Source of the DNA: Paracoccaceae bacterium
GTDB taxonomy: Bacteria; Pseudomonadota; Alphaproteobacteria; Rhodobacterales; Rhodobacteraceae
DNA length: 64,000 bases
Assembly: GCA_019454225.1 (NCBI GenBank)
Contig: CP075370.1
Span: 2,408,001 to 2,472,000, forward strand
Reading direction: 5' to 3'
How positions within the stretch are numbered: the first letter of the stretch is position 1; each line of letters begins with the position of its first letter. This document shows, one piece after another, positions 16,194 to 31,018 of the stretch. The notes under the pieces are model-generated. The model was not told the DNA's origin. It saw nothing but the letters and a program-made list of their open reading frames with translations, and did no database searches. Both the position numbers and the translations under genes were made by a program.

Positions 16194-18629
16194 ATGACGA
16201 TCAACCAGTCCGGGCTTCCCCCCGATTCCGCTCTCGTGGCCGTGCCCCCCGCCGGCGCCGGGGATCTGCGCGCCGATGTGCTGCGCCATCTGACCTATTC
16301 GCTGGGCAAGGATGCGGACCACGCGGCGCTGTACGACTGGCGCTTCGCGCTCAGTCTCGCGATTCGCGACCGCATCGTCGGGCCCTGGTTCACCTCGACC
16401 CGCCGCACCTGGGCCGAGGGGCGCAAGCGCGTCTACTACCTGTCGATGGAATTCCTGATCGGCCGCATCCTGGAGGACGCGACGATCAACCTCGGCCTCT
16501 ACGACAGCGCGGCCGAGGTGATGGCGGGGTTCGGGCAGGACCTGCGCGCCGTGATCGAGGACGAGCCCGACGCGGCGCTTGGCAATGGCGGGCTTGGCCG
16601 GCTTGCCGCCTGTTTCATGGAGTCCATGGCGACCCTGGGCTGTCCCGCCTATGGCTATGGCATCCGCTACGAGCACGGCCTGTTCCGCCAGCGGTTCGAG
16701 GGCGGGCGGCAGGTGGAAACGCCCGAGGACTGGCTGAAGGAGGCGCATCCCTGGGAGTTCCCGCGCCCCGAGGCGGCCTATGTGATCCCGTTCAAGGGGC
16801 AGGTGCGCCACCATGACGGGCGCGAGGTCTGGGAACCCGGCGAGACCGTGATCGCCTCGGCGCATGACACGCCGGTGGTGGGCTGGCAGGGGCGCTGGGC
16901 CAACACGCTGCGCCTGTGGGGCGCCAAGCCCACGACCATGTTCGACCTTGAGCGGTTCAACAGGGGCGACTATGCCGCTGCCGCCGAACCCGAGGCGCTG
17001 GCGCGCACGCTGTCGCGGGTGCTCTATCCGGATGACACGACCTATCAGGGCAAGGAACTGCGGCTGAAGCAGGAGTTCTTCCTGACCTCGGCGGCGTTGC
17101 AGGATATCCTGCGGCGGCATCTGGCGGCCGGGCTGGACCTGCGGGCGCTGCCCGCCCATGTCGCGATCCAGATGAACGACACGCACCCCGCGATTGCGGG
17201 GCCCGAACTGATACGGCTGCTGTCGGATGAGCACGGCATCCCGTTCGGCGAGGCGCTGGACATCGCGCGGGCCTGTCTGGGCTATACCAACCACACGCTG
17301 CTGCCCGAGGCGCTGGAGCGCTGGGCGACCTTTACCTTCGGCAATGTCCTGCCGCGCCACATGCAGATCGTCGAGCGCATCGACGCCTGGCACAAGGACG
17401 AATACCATTCGCGGCCGCACTATGTCGGGATCGTCAAGCATCACGAGGTGCGCATGGGCGAACTGGCCTTCGTGATGAGCCACAAGGTGAACGGCGTGTC
17501 GGCGCTGCATTCCGACCTGGTGAAGGCGAACCTGTTCCCCGAACTCGACAGGCTGCACCCCGGGCGGATCATCAATCAGACGAACGGCGTGACGCCGCGC
17601 CGATGGCTGCGGATGTGCAACCGGCCGCTGGCGGGCCTGATCACCGACACGATCGGGCCGGGCTGGGAAGATCATCTGGACCGCCTGCGCGAACTGGAGC
17701 CGCATGTCGCCGACAAGGGGTTCCGCGACGCCTTCGACAGCGCGAAGCGGGCGAACAAGGCCGCGCTGTCGGACTGGATCGGGCGCGAGATGGGCGTGTC
17801 GGTGAACCCCGATGCCATCTTCGACGTGCAGATCAAGCGGATCCACGAATACAAGCGGCAGCTGCTGAACATCCTGCAGACCATCGCGCATTACGACGCG
17901 ATCAAGAAGAACCCTGCGGGGCCATGGGTGCCGCGCGTCAAGATCTTTGGCGGCAAGGCCGCGCCGGGATATGCCGTCGCCAAGGAAATCATACATCTTG
18001 TCAACGATGTGGCGGCCGTTGTTAATGCCGATCCCGACGTCGGCGACCTGCTTAAGGTGGTCTATCCGCCCAACTACAACGTCAGCCTGGCCGAGCGGGT
18101 GATCCCCGCCTCGGACCTGTCGGAGCAGATATCGACCGCCGGGAAAGAAGCCAGCGGCACCGGCAACATGAAGTTCATGATGAACGGCGCCCCCACCATC
18201 GGCACGCTGGACGGCGCGAATGTCGAGATATTGCAGGAGGTCGGGGCCGAGAACTTCTTCCTGTTCGGTCTGACGGCGGCCGAGGTCGTCGAGCGGCGGC
18301 GCGACACCGATCACGCGCGCAAGGCCATCGAGGCCAGCCGGACCATGCAGGACGTGCTGCAGATGATCGCCGAGGGCCGGTTCAGCCCCGGCCAGCCCGA
18401 CCGCTATCACGGGCTGGTCCACGGCATGTGGCACTATGACTATTTTCTCGTCGCGTCGGACTTCGACGCCTATCTGCAGGCGCAGGGCGATGTCGATGCG
18501 GCCTATGCCGACCGCGACCGCTGGCTGGCCATGGCGGCGATGAACACCGCGCGCTCGGGCTTCTTTTCGTCGGATCGCACGATCCGGGGATACATGGCCG
18601 ATATCTGGGGGGTGGAACCCGCGCTCTGA
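16194..18629 (+). CDS. glgP: glycogen phosphorylase
   Basis: The 811-residue product is a GT35 alpha-glucan phosphorylase, which releases glucose-1-phosphate from glycogen. Family landmarks are visible: [37 protein letters not shown] near the active site, [16 protein letters not shown], and [14 protein letters not shown], where the Lys of NMKF binds pyridoxal phosphate. The ATG at 16194 is preceded by a purine-rich GGGATGAGAGG; an ATG at 16176 in the same frame is a weaker option. It is the first gene of a six-gene glycogen operon; a 279-base gap upstream presumably holds the promoter. Confidence 0.95.
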   Translation: MTINQSGLPPDSALVAVPPAGAGDLRADVLRHLTYSLGKDADHAALYDWRFALSLAIRDRIVGPWFTSTRRTWAEGRKRVYYLSMEFLIGRILEDATINLGLYDSAAEVMAGFGQDLRAVIEDEPDAALGNGGLGRLAACFMESMATLGCPAYGYGIRYEHGLFRQRFEGGRQVETPEDWLKEAHPWEFPRPEAAYVIPFKGQVRHHDGREVWEPGETVIASAHDTPVVGWQGRWANTLRLWGAKPTTMFDLERFNRGDYAAAAEPEALARTLSRVLYPDDTTYQGKELRLKQEFFLTSAALQDILRRHLAAGLDLRALPAHVAIQMNDTHPAIAGPELIRLLSDEHGIPFGEALDIARACLGYTNHTLLPEALERWATFTFGNVLPRHMQIVERIDAWHKDEYHSRPHYVGIVKHHEVRMGELAFVMSHKVNGVSALHSDLVKANLFPELDRLHPGRIINQTNGVTPRRWLRMCNRPLAGLITDTIGPGWEDHLDRLRELEPHVADKGFRDAFDSAKRANKAALSDWIGREMGVSVNPDAIFDVQIKRIHEYKRQLLNILQTIAHYDAIKKNPAGPWVPRVKIFGGKAAPGYAVAKEIIHLVNDVAAVVNADPDVGDLLKVVYPPNYNVSLAERVIPASDLSEQISTAGKEASGTGNMKFMMNGAPTIGTLDGANVEILQEVGAENFFLFGLTAAEVVERRRDTDHARKAIEASRTMQDVLQMIAEGRFSPGQPDRYHGLVHGMWHYDYFLVASDFDAYLQAQGDVDAAYADRDRWLAMAAMNTARSGFFSSDRTIRGYMADIWGVEPAL

Positions 18630-18660
18630 CCACCGCTCGGCCGCTTTCGGGGAGGAAGGC

Positions 18661-20838
18661 ATGACCGGACCGATGATCGACGACGATGCGGCACGGGCCC
18701 TTGCCGAGGGGCGGCATGGCGACCCGTTCGCGGCGCTGGGGCTGCACCGGCGCGACGGCGTCTGGGTGGTCACCGCGCTGGTCCCCGGGGCCGACCGGGT
18801 CGAGGTGCTGACCGGCAAGTCGGGCAAGCCCGTGGCGATGTCGCGCCACGCGGCGGCGGGCGAGGTCTGGTGGGCGGCGCTGCCCCGCAAGGCCGACTAT
18901 CGGCTGCGGGCGTTCGGGCACGGCGCGGAGTGGGAATGGGAAGACCCTTTCCGCTTCGGCCCCGTGCTGGGCGAAATGGACGAGTATCTTCTGGGCGAGG
19001 GCACCCACAAGCGCCTGTGGACGGTGCTGGGTGCGCATGCGATCGCGCATCAGGGCGTCGAGGGCGTGCATTTCGCGGTCTGGGCGCCGAATGCCGAGCG
19101 TGTGTCGGTCGTGGGTGACTTCAACATCTGGGACGGGCGGCGCCACCCGATGCGGCGGCGCGGGCCCACGGGGGTGTGGGAGACCTTCATCCCCGGTCTG
19201 ACCGAAGGCGCGACCTACAAGTACGAGATTCGGGGGCCGGGCGGGGCGCTGCTGCCGCTGAAGGCAGACCCGGTCGGGTTCGGATCTGAACATCCGCCCG
19301 CAAACGCAAGCGTTGTCAGGAAAATCGCCGGCGACTGGTCGGATGGCGACTGGATGGCGAAGCGGCTGGCGCACCAGACCATCGACGCGCCGGTGTCGGT
19401 GTACGAGGTGCATCTGGGGTCCTGGCGGCGGGCGCCGGGCGACCGGATGCTGAGCTATCTGGAACTGGCCGACCAGCTTGTGGACTATGTTGCCGACATG
19501 GGGTTCACGCATATCGAGCTGCTGCCCGTATCGGAATACCCCTTTGACGGATCGTGGGGCTATCAGCCCGTGGGCCTGTTCGCGCCGACGATCCGGCATG
19601 GCACGCCGACGGAGTTCCGCGCCTTCGTCGATGCCGCGCACCGCCGGGGCCTGGGTGTGCTGCTGGACTGGGTGCCGGGGCATTTTCCCACGGACGCGCA
19701 TGGGTTGGGCCGGTTCGACGGCACGGCCCTGTACGAACACCAGGACCCGCGCGAGGGGTTCCATCAGGACTGGAATACCCTGATCTACAACTACGGCCGG
19801 GTCGAGGTGCAGAACTACCTCGTGTCGAACGCGCTCTACTGGCTGGAGGAGTTCCACATCGACGGGCTGCGCGTCGATGCCGTGGCCTCGATGCTCTACC
19901 GCGACTACAGCCGCAAGGATGGCGAATGGGTGCCGAACCGCGACGGCGGGCGCGAGAACTATGAAGCCATTGCCATGCTTCAGCGGATGAACATCACCGC
20001 CTATGGCGAGGTGCCCGGGATTGTCACCATCGCCGAGGAGTCCACCGCATTCCCGGGCGTGTCGCGGCCCGCGAACCACGGGGGCCTGGGATTCGGCTTC
20101 AAGTGGAACATGGGCTGGATGAACGACACCCTGTCCTACATGCAGAAGGACTCGCTGTACCGCCAGTACCATCACCACCAGATGACCTTTGGCCTGCACT
20201 ATGCCTGGTCGGAAAACTACATCCTGCCGATCAGCCATGACGAGGTGGTGCATGGCAAGGGCTCGATGCTGGCCAAGATGCCGGGGGATGGTGAACACAA
20301 GTTCGCAAACCTGCGTGCCTATTACGGCTTCATGTGGGCGCATCCTGGCAAGAAGCTGCTGTTCATGGGCTGCGAGTTTGCGCAGGGCGCGGAATGGAAC
20401 CACAATCGCAGCCTGGACTGGCATCAGCTGGACGTCCCGGCCCATGCCGGCGTGCAGGCGCTGGTGCGCGATCTCAACCGTGTCTACCGCGAGAATCCTG
20501 CGCTGCACGTGAACGACGCGCGCCCTGAGGGGTTCCAGTGGATCGAATCGAACGACGCGGCGGCGTCCGTCTATGCCTGGGTGCGCCGCGGCCGCCCGGG
20601 CGATCCGATGGTTATCGCGGTGGTCAACATGACCCCGGTCGAGCGGCACTATCGGCTCGGGCTGCCTGCGGCGGGACTGTGGGAGGAAATCCTGAACACC
20701 GACGCCGGGATCTATGGCGGCGGCAACCGCGGGAACCTTGGAACCGTGAAGGCAGAAAAGAAGGGCTGGCACGGCCAGGACCATTCGGCCGGCATCGTGC
20801 TGCCGCCGCTTGCGACCGTGTATTTCCGGCAGTCATAG
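18661..20838 (+). CDS. glgB: 1,4-alpha-glucan branching enzyme
   Basis: The 725-residue product is a GH13 branching enzyme that forms alpha-1,6 branches in glycogen. It has the N-terminal CBM48-type domains ([20 protein letters not shown]) and the catalytic barrel: [27 protein letters not shown] with the nucleophile Asp, [13 protein letters not shown] with the acid/base Glu, and [13 protein letters not shown] with the third carboxylate. Length is normal. A GGGGAGGA site precedes the ATG. It lies 31 bases after glgP and 28 before glgC. Confidence 0.96.
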   Translation: MTGPMIDDDAARALAEGRHGDPFAALGLHRRDGVWVVTALVPGADRVEVLTGKSGKPVAMSRHAAAGEVWWAALPRKADYRLRAFGHGAEWEWEDPFRFGPVLGEMDEYLLGEGTHKRLWTVLGAHAIAHQGVEGVHFAVWAPNAERVSVVGDFNIWDGRRHPMRRRGPTGVWETFIPGLTEGATYKYEIRGPGGALLPLKADPVGFGSEHPPANASVVRKIAGDWSDGDWMAKRLAHQTIDAPVSVYEVHLGSWRRAPGDRMLSYLELADQLVDYVADMGFTHIELLPVSEYPFDGSWGYQPVGLFAPTIRHGTPTEFRAFVDAAHRRGLGVLLDWVPGHFPTDAHGLGRFDGTALYEHQDPREGFHQDWNTLIYNYGRVEVQNYLVSNALYWLEEFHIDGLRVDAVASMLYRDYSRKDGEWVPNRDGGRENYEAIAMLQRMNITAYGEVPGIVTIAEESTAFPGVSRPANHGGLGFGFKWNMGWMNDTLSYMQKDSLYRQYHHHQMTFGLHYAWSENYILPISHDEVVHGKGSMLAKMPGDGEHKFANLRAYYGFMWAHPGKKLLFMGCEFAQGAEWNHNRSLDWHQLDVPAHAGVQALVRDLNRVYRENPALHVNDARPEGFQWIESNDAAASVYAWVRRGRPGDPMVIAVVNMTPVERHYRLGLPAAGLWEEILNTDAGIYGGGNRGNLGTVKAEKKGWHGQDHSAGIVLPPLATVYFRQS

Positions 20839-20866
20839 GCGCGCGGGCGCCGCAGGGGAGGACGAC

Positions 20867-22138
20867 ATGAAACCGAGACCGAACGCGCGACTGTCCAGTC
20901 AGGCCATGGCCTTCGTGCTGGCCGGGGGGCGGGGCAGCCGTCTGAAGGAACTGACCGACCGGCGGGCCAAGCCGGCGGTCTATTTCGGCGGCAAGACGCG
21001 GATCATCGACTTTGCGCTGTCGAACGCGGTGAACTCCGGCATCCGCAAGATGGCGATCGCCACGCAGTACAAGGCGCACAGCCTGATCCGGCACTGCCAG
21101 CGCGGGTGGAACTTCTTTCGCGCCGAGCGGAACGAATACCTGGACATCCTGCCCGCCAGCCAGCGTATGGATGAGGTGAACTGGTACCGCGGCACGGCGG
21201 ATGCAGTGGCACAGAACATCGACATCATCGACAGCTACAACATCAAGTATGTGGTCGTCCTGGCCGGCGACCATATCTACAAGATGGACTATGAGGTGAT
21301 GATCCGCCAGCACGTCGACAGCGGCGCCGACGTGACCATCGGCTGCCTGACGGTTCCGCGCCTTGAAGCGCGCGCCTTCGGCGTGATGCATGTGGACAAG
21401 GACATGCGGATCACCGCCTTCCTGGAAAAGCCCAAGGATCCGCCACCGATTCCCGGCGACCCCGATCACGCGCTGGCCTCGATGGGCATCTATGTGTTCG
21501 ACTGGGCGTTCCTGCGCGACCTTCTGGTGCGCGACATGGCCGACAACAGTTCGACCCATGATTTCGGCTTCGATCTGATCCCGCATATCGTGAAGAACGG
21601 CAAGGCCGTGGCGCACAAGTTCTCGGACAGCTGCGTGACCTCGGGGCTGGAGGAGGAACCCTACTGGCGGGACGTCGGAACCATCGACGCCTTCTGGCAG
21701 GCGAACATCGACCTGACCGATTTCGTCCCGAAGCTCGACCTCTACGACAATGCCTGGCCGATCTGGACCTATGCCGAGATCGTGCCCCCGGCGAAGTTCA
21801 TCCATGACGAGGACGGTCGCCGTGGCTCGGCGGTATCGTCGCTGGTGTCGGGGGATTGCATCGTGTCCGGTTCCGCGGTGTCGAACAGCCTGCTGTTCAC
21901 CGGGTGCCGCACGCATTCGTGGTCGAGCCTCGAATATGTCGTGGCGCTGCCGCAGGTGATCGTGAACCGAAAGGCCGAACTGAAGAACTGCGTGATCGAT
22001 CGTGGCGTGATCATCCCCGAGGGACTGGTGGTGGGCGCCGATCCCGAAGAGGATGCCAAGTGGTTCCGCAGGACCGAGTCAGGTATCGTGCTGATCACGC
22101 AGGAGATGCTGGACGCGCGGGCGGCGAAGCTGGGCTGA
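20867..22138 (+). CDS. glgC: glucose-1-phosphate adenylyltransferase (ADP-glucose synthase)
   Basis: The 423-residue product makes ADP-glucose from glucose-1-phosphate and ATP, the committed step of bacterial glycogen synthesis. The nucleotide-binding [16 protein letters not shown] is at the N-terminus, followed by [21 protein letters not shown] and a left-handed helix domain at the C-terminus. The PAVYFGGK segment carries the allosteric/substrate Lys typical of enzymes activated by glycolytic intermediates in alphaproteobacteria. The ATG at 20867 has GGGGAGGA upstream. Confidence 0.96.
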   Translation: MKPRPNARLSSQAMAFVLAGGRGSRLKELTDRRAKPAVYFGGKTRIIDFALSNAVNSGIRKMAIATQYKAHSLIRHCQRGWNFFRAERNEYLDILPASQRMDEVNWYRGTADAVAQNIDIIDSYNIKYVVVLAGDHIYKMDYEVMIRQHVDSGADVTIGCLTVPRLEARAFGVMHVDKDMRITAFLEKPKDPPPIPGDPDHALASMGIYVFDWAFLRDLLVRDMADNSSTHDFGFDLIPHIVKNGKAVAHKFSDSCVTSGLEEEPYWRDVGTIDAFWQANIDLTDFVPKLDLYDNAWPIWTYAEIVPPAKFIHDEDGRRGSAVSSLVSGDCIVSGSAVSNSLLFTGCRTHSWSSLEYVVALPQVIVNRKAELKNCVIDRGVIIPEGLVVGADPEEDAKWFRRTESGIVLITQEMLDARAAKLG

Positions 22139-22192
22139 GGCCCGCATCGGGCCCGCAGGCGCGTCGGGACGTGAAGGAGAACGGGGATCGGC

Positions 22193-23595
22193 ATGGGCAG
22201 GCGGGTACTGTCGGTTGCGTCGGAATGCGTGCCGCTGCTGAAGACCGGCGGGCTGGCCGATGTCGTGGGGGCGCTGCCCGGGGCGCTTGCCGCGCATGGC
22301 TGGGACATGCGGGTTCTGATGCCCGCCTATCGCCCGTTGCGGCAGCGATGCGCCGCCTGGCCCGAGGTCTGGGCCGAGGACGACCTGTTCGGCGGTCGTG
22401 GCAGGGTTCTGGCGGGCGTCGTGGACGGTGTCTCGATGCTGATGCTGGACGCGCCGCATCTGTTCGACCGCGAGGGCGGCCCCTACGGCCCGCCCGGGGG
22501 CGACTGGCCGGACAATCCCCAGCGTTTTGCCGCGCTGTCCTGGGCGGCGGCGCAGATCGGGCGGAACGGCACGGCCGAGGGGTGGCGCCCCGAGGTTGTG
22601 CATGCGCATGACTGGCAGGCGGGCTTTGCGCCCGCCTACCTGGCCTTTGGCGGTCCGCGAGACGTGGCGACCGTGATCACGGTGCACAACATCGCCTTCC
22701 AGGGCTGGGCGCCTGCCGCGCTTCTGTCCGCGCTGCGGCTGCCCGCGCATGAGTTCCACCCGGGCGCACTGGAATACTACGGTGGTCTTTCGGCACTGAA
22801 GGCGGGGCTGGTGACGGCGGATGCGATCACCACGGTGTCGCCGACCTATGCGGACGAGCTGATGCGTCCCGAGTTCGGGATGGGCCTGCAAGGCGTGATC
22901 GCCGCGCGGGCGGGCGCGGTTCGGGGTATCCTGAACGGCGTGGATACCGCGGTCTGGAGCCCGCCCTATGCCGACGCGGCGGGCAAGGCGGCGGCGCGTG
23001 TGGCGCTGTGCGACGAATTCGGGCTGGAGGTGCCGGGCCCGCTGGCGATTCTGGTCAGCCGCCTGACCGACCAGAAGGGGATCGACCTGCTGCCTGCCGT
23101 GCTGCCGGGTTTCATCGAGGCCGGGGGCGGGATCGTGATCCTCGGTTCCGGCGATCCGGCGCTCGAGGCTGCGATGCGCGACCTGGCACGGCGGCATCCG
23201 GGGCGGGTGGGCCTGCGCATCGGCTATGACGAGGCACTGTCGCGCCGCATGTTCGCGGGTGGCGATGCGGTGCTGGTGCCCAGCCGGTTCGAGCCCTGCG
23301 GGCTGACCCAGATGTATGGCCTGCGGTTCGGCACGTTGCCGGTGGTGGCCGAGACGGGCGGACTGGCCGACACCGTGATCAATGCCTCGCCGGCCGCCGT
23401 GTCGGCGGGCGTTGCGACGGGGTTCACCTTTCATCCGACCGACGCGCTGGCCTTTGGCCAGACGCTGCGGCGGGTCGTGGCGGCGCATGCCGACCCCGAC
23501 CTGTGGGCGCGGCTGCAGGCCAATGCGATGGCGTCGGACGTGGGCTGGGGCGCCAGCGCCGCCGCCTATGCCCGGCTCTATGCGGACATCTCCGG

Positions 23596-23599
<4 letters not shown>
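22193..23599 (+). CDS. glgA: glycogen synthase (ADP-glucose dependent)
   Basis: The 468-residue product is a GT5 glycogen synthase, which adds glucosyl units from ADP-glucose to the glycogen chain. The ADP-glucose-binding KTGGLADVVGALPGAL motif is at residues 16-31, HAHDWQAGFAPAYL follows, and the C-terminal domain carries PSRFEPCGLTQMYGLRFGT, which holds the E-x7-E-type catalytic/phosphate region. The gene ends in ATGA overlapping the glgX start, so glgA and glgX are translationally coupled. Confidence 0.96.
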
Positions 23600-27341
<3,742 letters not shown>

Positions 27342-27450
27342 GCGCCGGCAGCCGCATTCCGACGCGTTCGGACCCTGGCAGGTCGCCCTTGCCGCAGCGG
27401 TGGGCATCGGCAGGCTGTTGACTGGCCGCAGGCGGCTGGGGGAGTGGGCG

Positions 27451-28980
27451 ATGGGCGAGGTGCGGCGGGCAGGGCGGCAGGCGCGGGCCGAGGCGCGCGC
27501 CCATCGGGGCGGGGCCATCGGTCGCCCCTACATCCTGCGCGGCATCCCGCCCTACGACGTGCTGTCCGAGGAGGGCCTGGCGCGCATCGAGGCGGCGGCC
27601 GACCGCATCCTCTGGGAGACGGGCATCGATTTCCGCGACGATCCGGCGGCGCTCGAACACTGGCGCCGGGCGGGTGCGCAGGTCGATGACCTGCGCGTGC
27701 GGTTTCCGCCCGGCCTGTGCCGCGAGATCCTGAAAACCGCCCCCGCGCAGTTCACGCAGCACGCAAGAAACCCCGCGAAGTCCGTTGAAATCGGGGGAAA
27801 ATCCGTTGTCTTCAGCCCGGCCTACGGCTCGCCCTTCGTGATGGACCTCGACCGGGGTCGGCGGTTCGGCACGCTGGAGGATTTCCGCAACTTCATCCGG
27901 TTGGCGCAGTCCAGCCCGAACCTGCACCATTCCGGCGGCACCATCTGCGAACCGACGGATGTCGCGGTGAACAAGCGCCATCTGGACATGGTGATGGCGC
28001 ATATCGAACTGTCCGACCGGCCCTTCATGGGATCGGTCACGGCCGAGGAACGGTCGGAGGATTCGATCGAGATGTGCCGAATCCTGTTCGGCGAGGCCTT
28101 CGTCGATGCGAACTGCGTGATCCTGGGAAACGTCAACGTCAACTCTCCGCTGGTCTGGGACGGAACGATGACGCGCTCGCTGCGCGCCTATGCGCGCGCC
28201 AACCAGGCGGCCGTGATCGTGCCGTTCATCCTGGGCGGTGCGATGGGTCCGGTCACCTCGGCCGGGGCGATCGCGCAATCGCTGGCCGAAACGATGGCGG
28301 GTTGTGCCCTGACCCAGCTCGAACGCCCCGGTGCGCCGGTGATCTTCGGCAACTTCCTGTCGTCGATGTCGCTGCGGTCGGGCTCACCCACCTTCGGAAC
28401 GCCCGAACCCGCCATCGGGTCGATGGTGATCGGCCAGCTTGCGCGCCGGCTGAACCTGCCGCTTCGCTGTTCGGGCAACTTCACCACCTCCAAGCTGCCG
28501 GATGCGCAGGCGATGACCGAAGGCACCATGTCGATGCTTGCGGCGATCCACTGCGGCGCCAATTTCATCCTGCATTCGGCCGGATTTCTCGACGGGCTGC
28601 TGTCGATGTCCTACGAGAAGTTCATGCTGGACGATGACCTGTGCGGGGCGCTGCACGCCTACCTCGACGGGGTCCGGGTCGATGACGACCAACTGGCCGT
28701 CGACGCCTTCGCCGAAGTCGGCCCCGGCAACCATTTCTTCGGCTGCTCGCACACCATGGCACATTACCAGACGGCGTTCTGGGACAGCGGGCTGGCCGAC
28801 AACGAACCCTTCGAGAAATGGGAGGCGGCGGGGTCCGAGGATGCCGCGACACGGGCCAACCGGGCCTGGAAGCGGCGGCTGGCCGAATACGAGGCACCGC
28901 CTTTGGATGAGGGCACGGCCGAAGCGCTGCGCGACTTCGTGGCGCGGCGCAAGGCCGGTGCCGCGGATGCCTGGTACTGA
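27451..28980 (+). CDS. trimethylamine methyltransferase (MttB) family protein, non-pyrrolysine type
   Basis: The 509-residue product belongs to the MttB superfamily of corrinoid-dependent methyltransferases (TIM barrel). Recognisable parts are GRPYILRGIPPYDVLSEEGL at the N-terminus, the central FSPAYGSPFVMDLDRGRR and the C-terminal FFGCSHTMAHYQTAFW. There is no in-frame TAG, so it lacks the pyrrolysine of true trimethylamine methyltransferases; such proteins demethylate quaternary amines such as glycine betaine or related compounds. No corrinoid protein or activase gene is next to it. The ATG at 27451 with GGGGAG upstream is preferred over a GTG 17 codons earlier. It is not clearly in an operon with its neighbours. 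Confidence 0.85.
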   Translation: MGEVRRAGRQARAEARAHRGGAIGRPYILRGIPPYDVLSEEGLARIEAAADRILWETGIDFRDDPAALEHWRRAGAQVDDLRVRFPPGLCREILKTAPAQFTQHARNPAKSVEIGGKSVVFSPAYGSPFVMDLDRGRRFGTLEDFRNFIRLAQSSPNLHHSGGTICEPTDVAVNKRHLDMVMAHIELSDRPFMGSVTAEERSEDSIEMCRILFGEAFVDANCVILGNVNVNSPLVWDGTMTRSLRAYARANQAAVIVPFILGGAMGPVTSAGAIAQSLAETMAGCALTQLERPGAPVIFGNFLSSMSLRSGSPTFGTPEPAIGSMVIGQLARRLNLPLRCSGNFTTSKLPDAQAMTEGTMSMLAAIHCGANFILHSAGFLDGLLSMSYEKFMLDDDLCGALHAYLDGVRVDDDQLAVDAFAEVGPGNHFFGCSHTMAHYQTAFWDSGLADNEPFEKWEAAGSEDAATRANRAWKRRLAEYEAPPLDEGTAEALRDFVARRKAGAADAWY

Positions 28981-29055
28981 GCGCATAGGACTTTAGGCTT
29001 GCTTCGCGGCGGCGGCGCGGATGGTATCCTGCGCGGACCAGACCAGAGTGACGCC

Positions 29056-29757
29056 ATGCCCGACCCCGACCCGCGCCCCGCCGAGCCTCGTCCGCTGTCG
29101 CTTGCGCTGATCGTGGATGACCATCCGCTGTTCTGCGACGCCCTGTCGATGACACTGAAGGCCGTGGCGGGCCTGCCGCAGATCGAGACGGCCGACTGTC
29201 TTGAGGCCGCGCTGACGCGCATCGACCTGTTGCCGATGCCCGACGTGATCGTGCTGGATCTGAACCTGCCGGACGTGAACGGGCTGGACGGGCTGATCCG
29301 GCTGCGCGCATCGGCGGGGGACGTGCCGGTGGTCGTGGTGTCGTCCCTGGCCGACAACCGGGTCATCGGCGCCGCATTGCGGGCGGGCGCCGCGGGTTTC
29401 ATCCCCAAGCATTCGCGGCGCGAGGTGTTCCGCACCGCGTTCGAGGCCGTAAGAGCAGGACGCATCTACGCGCCCGACGGGTTTGTGCCGCAGGCTGATC
29501 CGGCGGCACCCGCGACGCAACGGGAAGAGGCCATCGCCCGCCTGTCGCTGCTGACCCGCCAGCAGGCGCGCATCCTGCAGCTGATCTGCGAGGGGATGCT
29601 GAACAAGCAGATCGCCTATGACCTGTCGATCGCCGAGACGACGGTCAAGGCGCATGTCACGGCCATCATGCGCAAGCTCGGGGTGCAGAGCCGCACGCAG
29701 GCCGTGCTGATCGCCCGGGAGACATCCTTTGCCGCGCTGATGCCCGAGAACGGTTGA
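29056..29757 (+). CDS. LuxR/NarL-type response regulator
   Basis: The 233-residue product has an N-terminal receiver (LALIVDDHPLFCDAL with the acidic pair, phosphoacceptor Asp68 in VIVLDLNLPD, and a conserved Lys in FIPKHSRRE) and a C-terminal GerE/LuxR helix-turn-helix (SLLTRQQARILQLICEGMLNKQIAYDLSIAETTVKAHVTAIM, read as two segments). It precedes the FIST-domain gene and a hybrid kinase on the same strand; the trio resembles arrangements around NosP/NahK pairs. It is the probable output of that kinase. Confidence 0.9.
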   Translation: MPDPDPRPAEPRPLSLALIVDDHPLFCDALSMTLKAVAGLPQIETADCLEAALTRIDLLPMPDVIVLDLNLPDVNGLDGLIRLRASAGDVPVVVVSSLADNRVIGAALRAGAAGFIPKHSRREVFRTAFEAVRAGRIYAPDGFVPQADPAAPATQREEAIARLSLLTRQQARILQLICEGMLNKQIAYDLSIAETTVKAHVTAIMRKLGVQSRTQAVLIARETSFAALMPENG

Positions 29758-29824
29758 CCCGGGCGCGACCCCGCGCTTGCCAGCCCGGATGCCCGGCCCT
29801 AGCTTCCGCTCAGGGAGGATACCG

Positions 29825-31015
29825 ATGATGCGTGCCCGCGACCCCGCGCGAGCGCCCGCGAGCGCCTTCGCCCATGCGGCGGCGACGCCAGGCCCATGGC
29901 CGGTATCCGCGCATGTGTCGGCGCTGGCGGCCGACCCGGTGGCGGGGCTGGTGCAGGCCCTGGGGCCCGGACCGTTCGCCGCCGTGTTCCTGTTCATCTC
30001 GCCCCGCGTCGACCTGGACCGTCTGGCCCGCGACGTTCAGGGCGCGTTTCCGGGTGCGACGGTGACCGGCTGCACCACCGCCGGCGAGATTTCGGCCCAG
30101 GGCTATGCCGAGGACGAGATCGTGGCGATGGCCTTGCCGACCGCGCAGTTCGTGACCGAGGCGATGCTGATTCCGGATCTGGGCCGGATCGTTCCGCAGG
30201 ATATCGTGGGGCAACTGATCCGGGCACGCGCCGTGCTGGCGCGGGCGCGGCCGCAGTGGGACAGCGAGTTTGCATTTCTCCTGGTGGACGGTCTGTCGGT
30301 GCGCGAGGACGAACTGGCGGCGGCGCTGGCCTCGGGCCTGGGGCCGGTGCCGCTGTTCGGGGGGTCTGCGGGCGATGGCACGCGCTTTGCCCAGACCTGG
30401 GTGCTGCATGACGGGCAGCTGCTGCGCAATGCCGCCGTGGTCACGCTGGTCAGGACGGCGTGCCGGGTCAAGGTGTTCAACCTCGATCACCTGATCCCGA
30501 CCGAGCGGCGCATGGTGGTGACCGAGGCCGATCCCGCCCGGCGCATCGTGCGGCGCATCAATGCCGAGCCCGCGGCACTGGAATATGCGCGCCTGCTTGG
30601 CAAGGATCCCGCGCAACTGACCCCTTTCACCTTTGCCGCGCATCCGGTGGTGGTGCGGATCGGCGGGCGGCATCATGTGCGGGCAATCCAGCGGGTCGAT
30701 GTCAACGGCGACCTGATCTTCTTCTCGGCGATCGACGAGGGGCTGGTCCTGACGCTGGCCGAGCCTCAGGACATGGTCGCGCATCTGGAGCGCGAGTTGA
30801 TGGCGCTGTCGGCGGGTGGTGCCCCGGCGGCGATCCTGGCCTGCGACTGCATCCTGCGCCGGTTGGAGGCCCAGGAAAAACAGATGTATGGCGCGGTGTC
30901 ACGGCTGCTGCAGGTGCATCGGGTGACGGGGTTTTCCACCTATGGCGAACAACTGAACGCCATGCATGTGAACCAGACGATGACCGGCGTGGCGATCTAT
31001 CCGCCCGGTGCCTGA
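29825..31015 (+). CDS. FIST-domain sensor protein, NosP-like
   Basis: The 396-residue product has a FIST_N domain (AVFLFISPRVDLDRLARDV, FPGATVTGCTTAGEIS) and a FIST_C domain in the second half, with no membrane segment. NosP proteins of this architecture bind heme and NO and control a co-encoded hybrid kinase; several Cys and His residues are present but the heme ligand cannot be identified by reading. The start at 29825 follows a GGGAGGA site. The hybrid kinase begins three bases after the stop, so the two are certainly co-transcribed. The NO-sensing role is inferred from this gene pairing. Confidence 0.8.
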   Translation: MMRARDPARAPASAFAHAAATPGPWPVSAHVSALAADPVAGLVQALGPGPFAAVFLFISPRVDLDRLARDVQGAFPGATVTGCTTAGEISAQGYAEDEIVAMALPTAQFVTEAMLIPDLGRIVPQDIVGQLIRARAVLARARPQWDSEFAFLLVDGLSVREDELAAALASGLGPVPLFGGSAGDGTRFAQTWVLHDGQLLRNAAVVTLVRTACRVKVFNLDHLIPTERRMVVTEADPARRIVRRINAEPAALEYARLLGKDPAQLTPFTFAAHPVVVRIGGRHHVRAIQRVDVNGDLIFFSAIDEGLVLTLAEPQDMVAHLERELMALSAGGAPAAILACDCILRRLEAQEKQMYGAVSRLLQVHRVTGFSTYGEQLNAMHVNQTMTGVAIYPPGA

Positions 31016-31018
31016 CCG

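Noticed and set aside
18382-20784. Long open frames opposite glgP and glgB on the minus strand
   Set aside because: They mirror the codon structure of well-identified glycogen genes and contain no recognisable domain.
27451-28980. Possible pyrrolysine-containing trimethylamine methyltransferase
   Set aside because: The frame has no internal TAG codon, so it belongs to the non-pyrrolysine MttB group.
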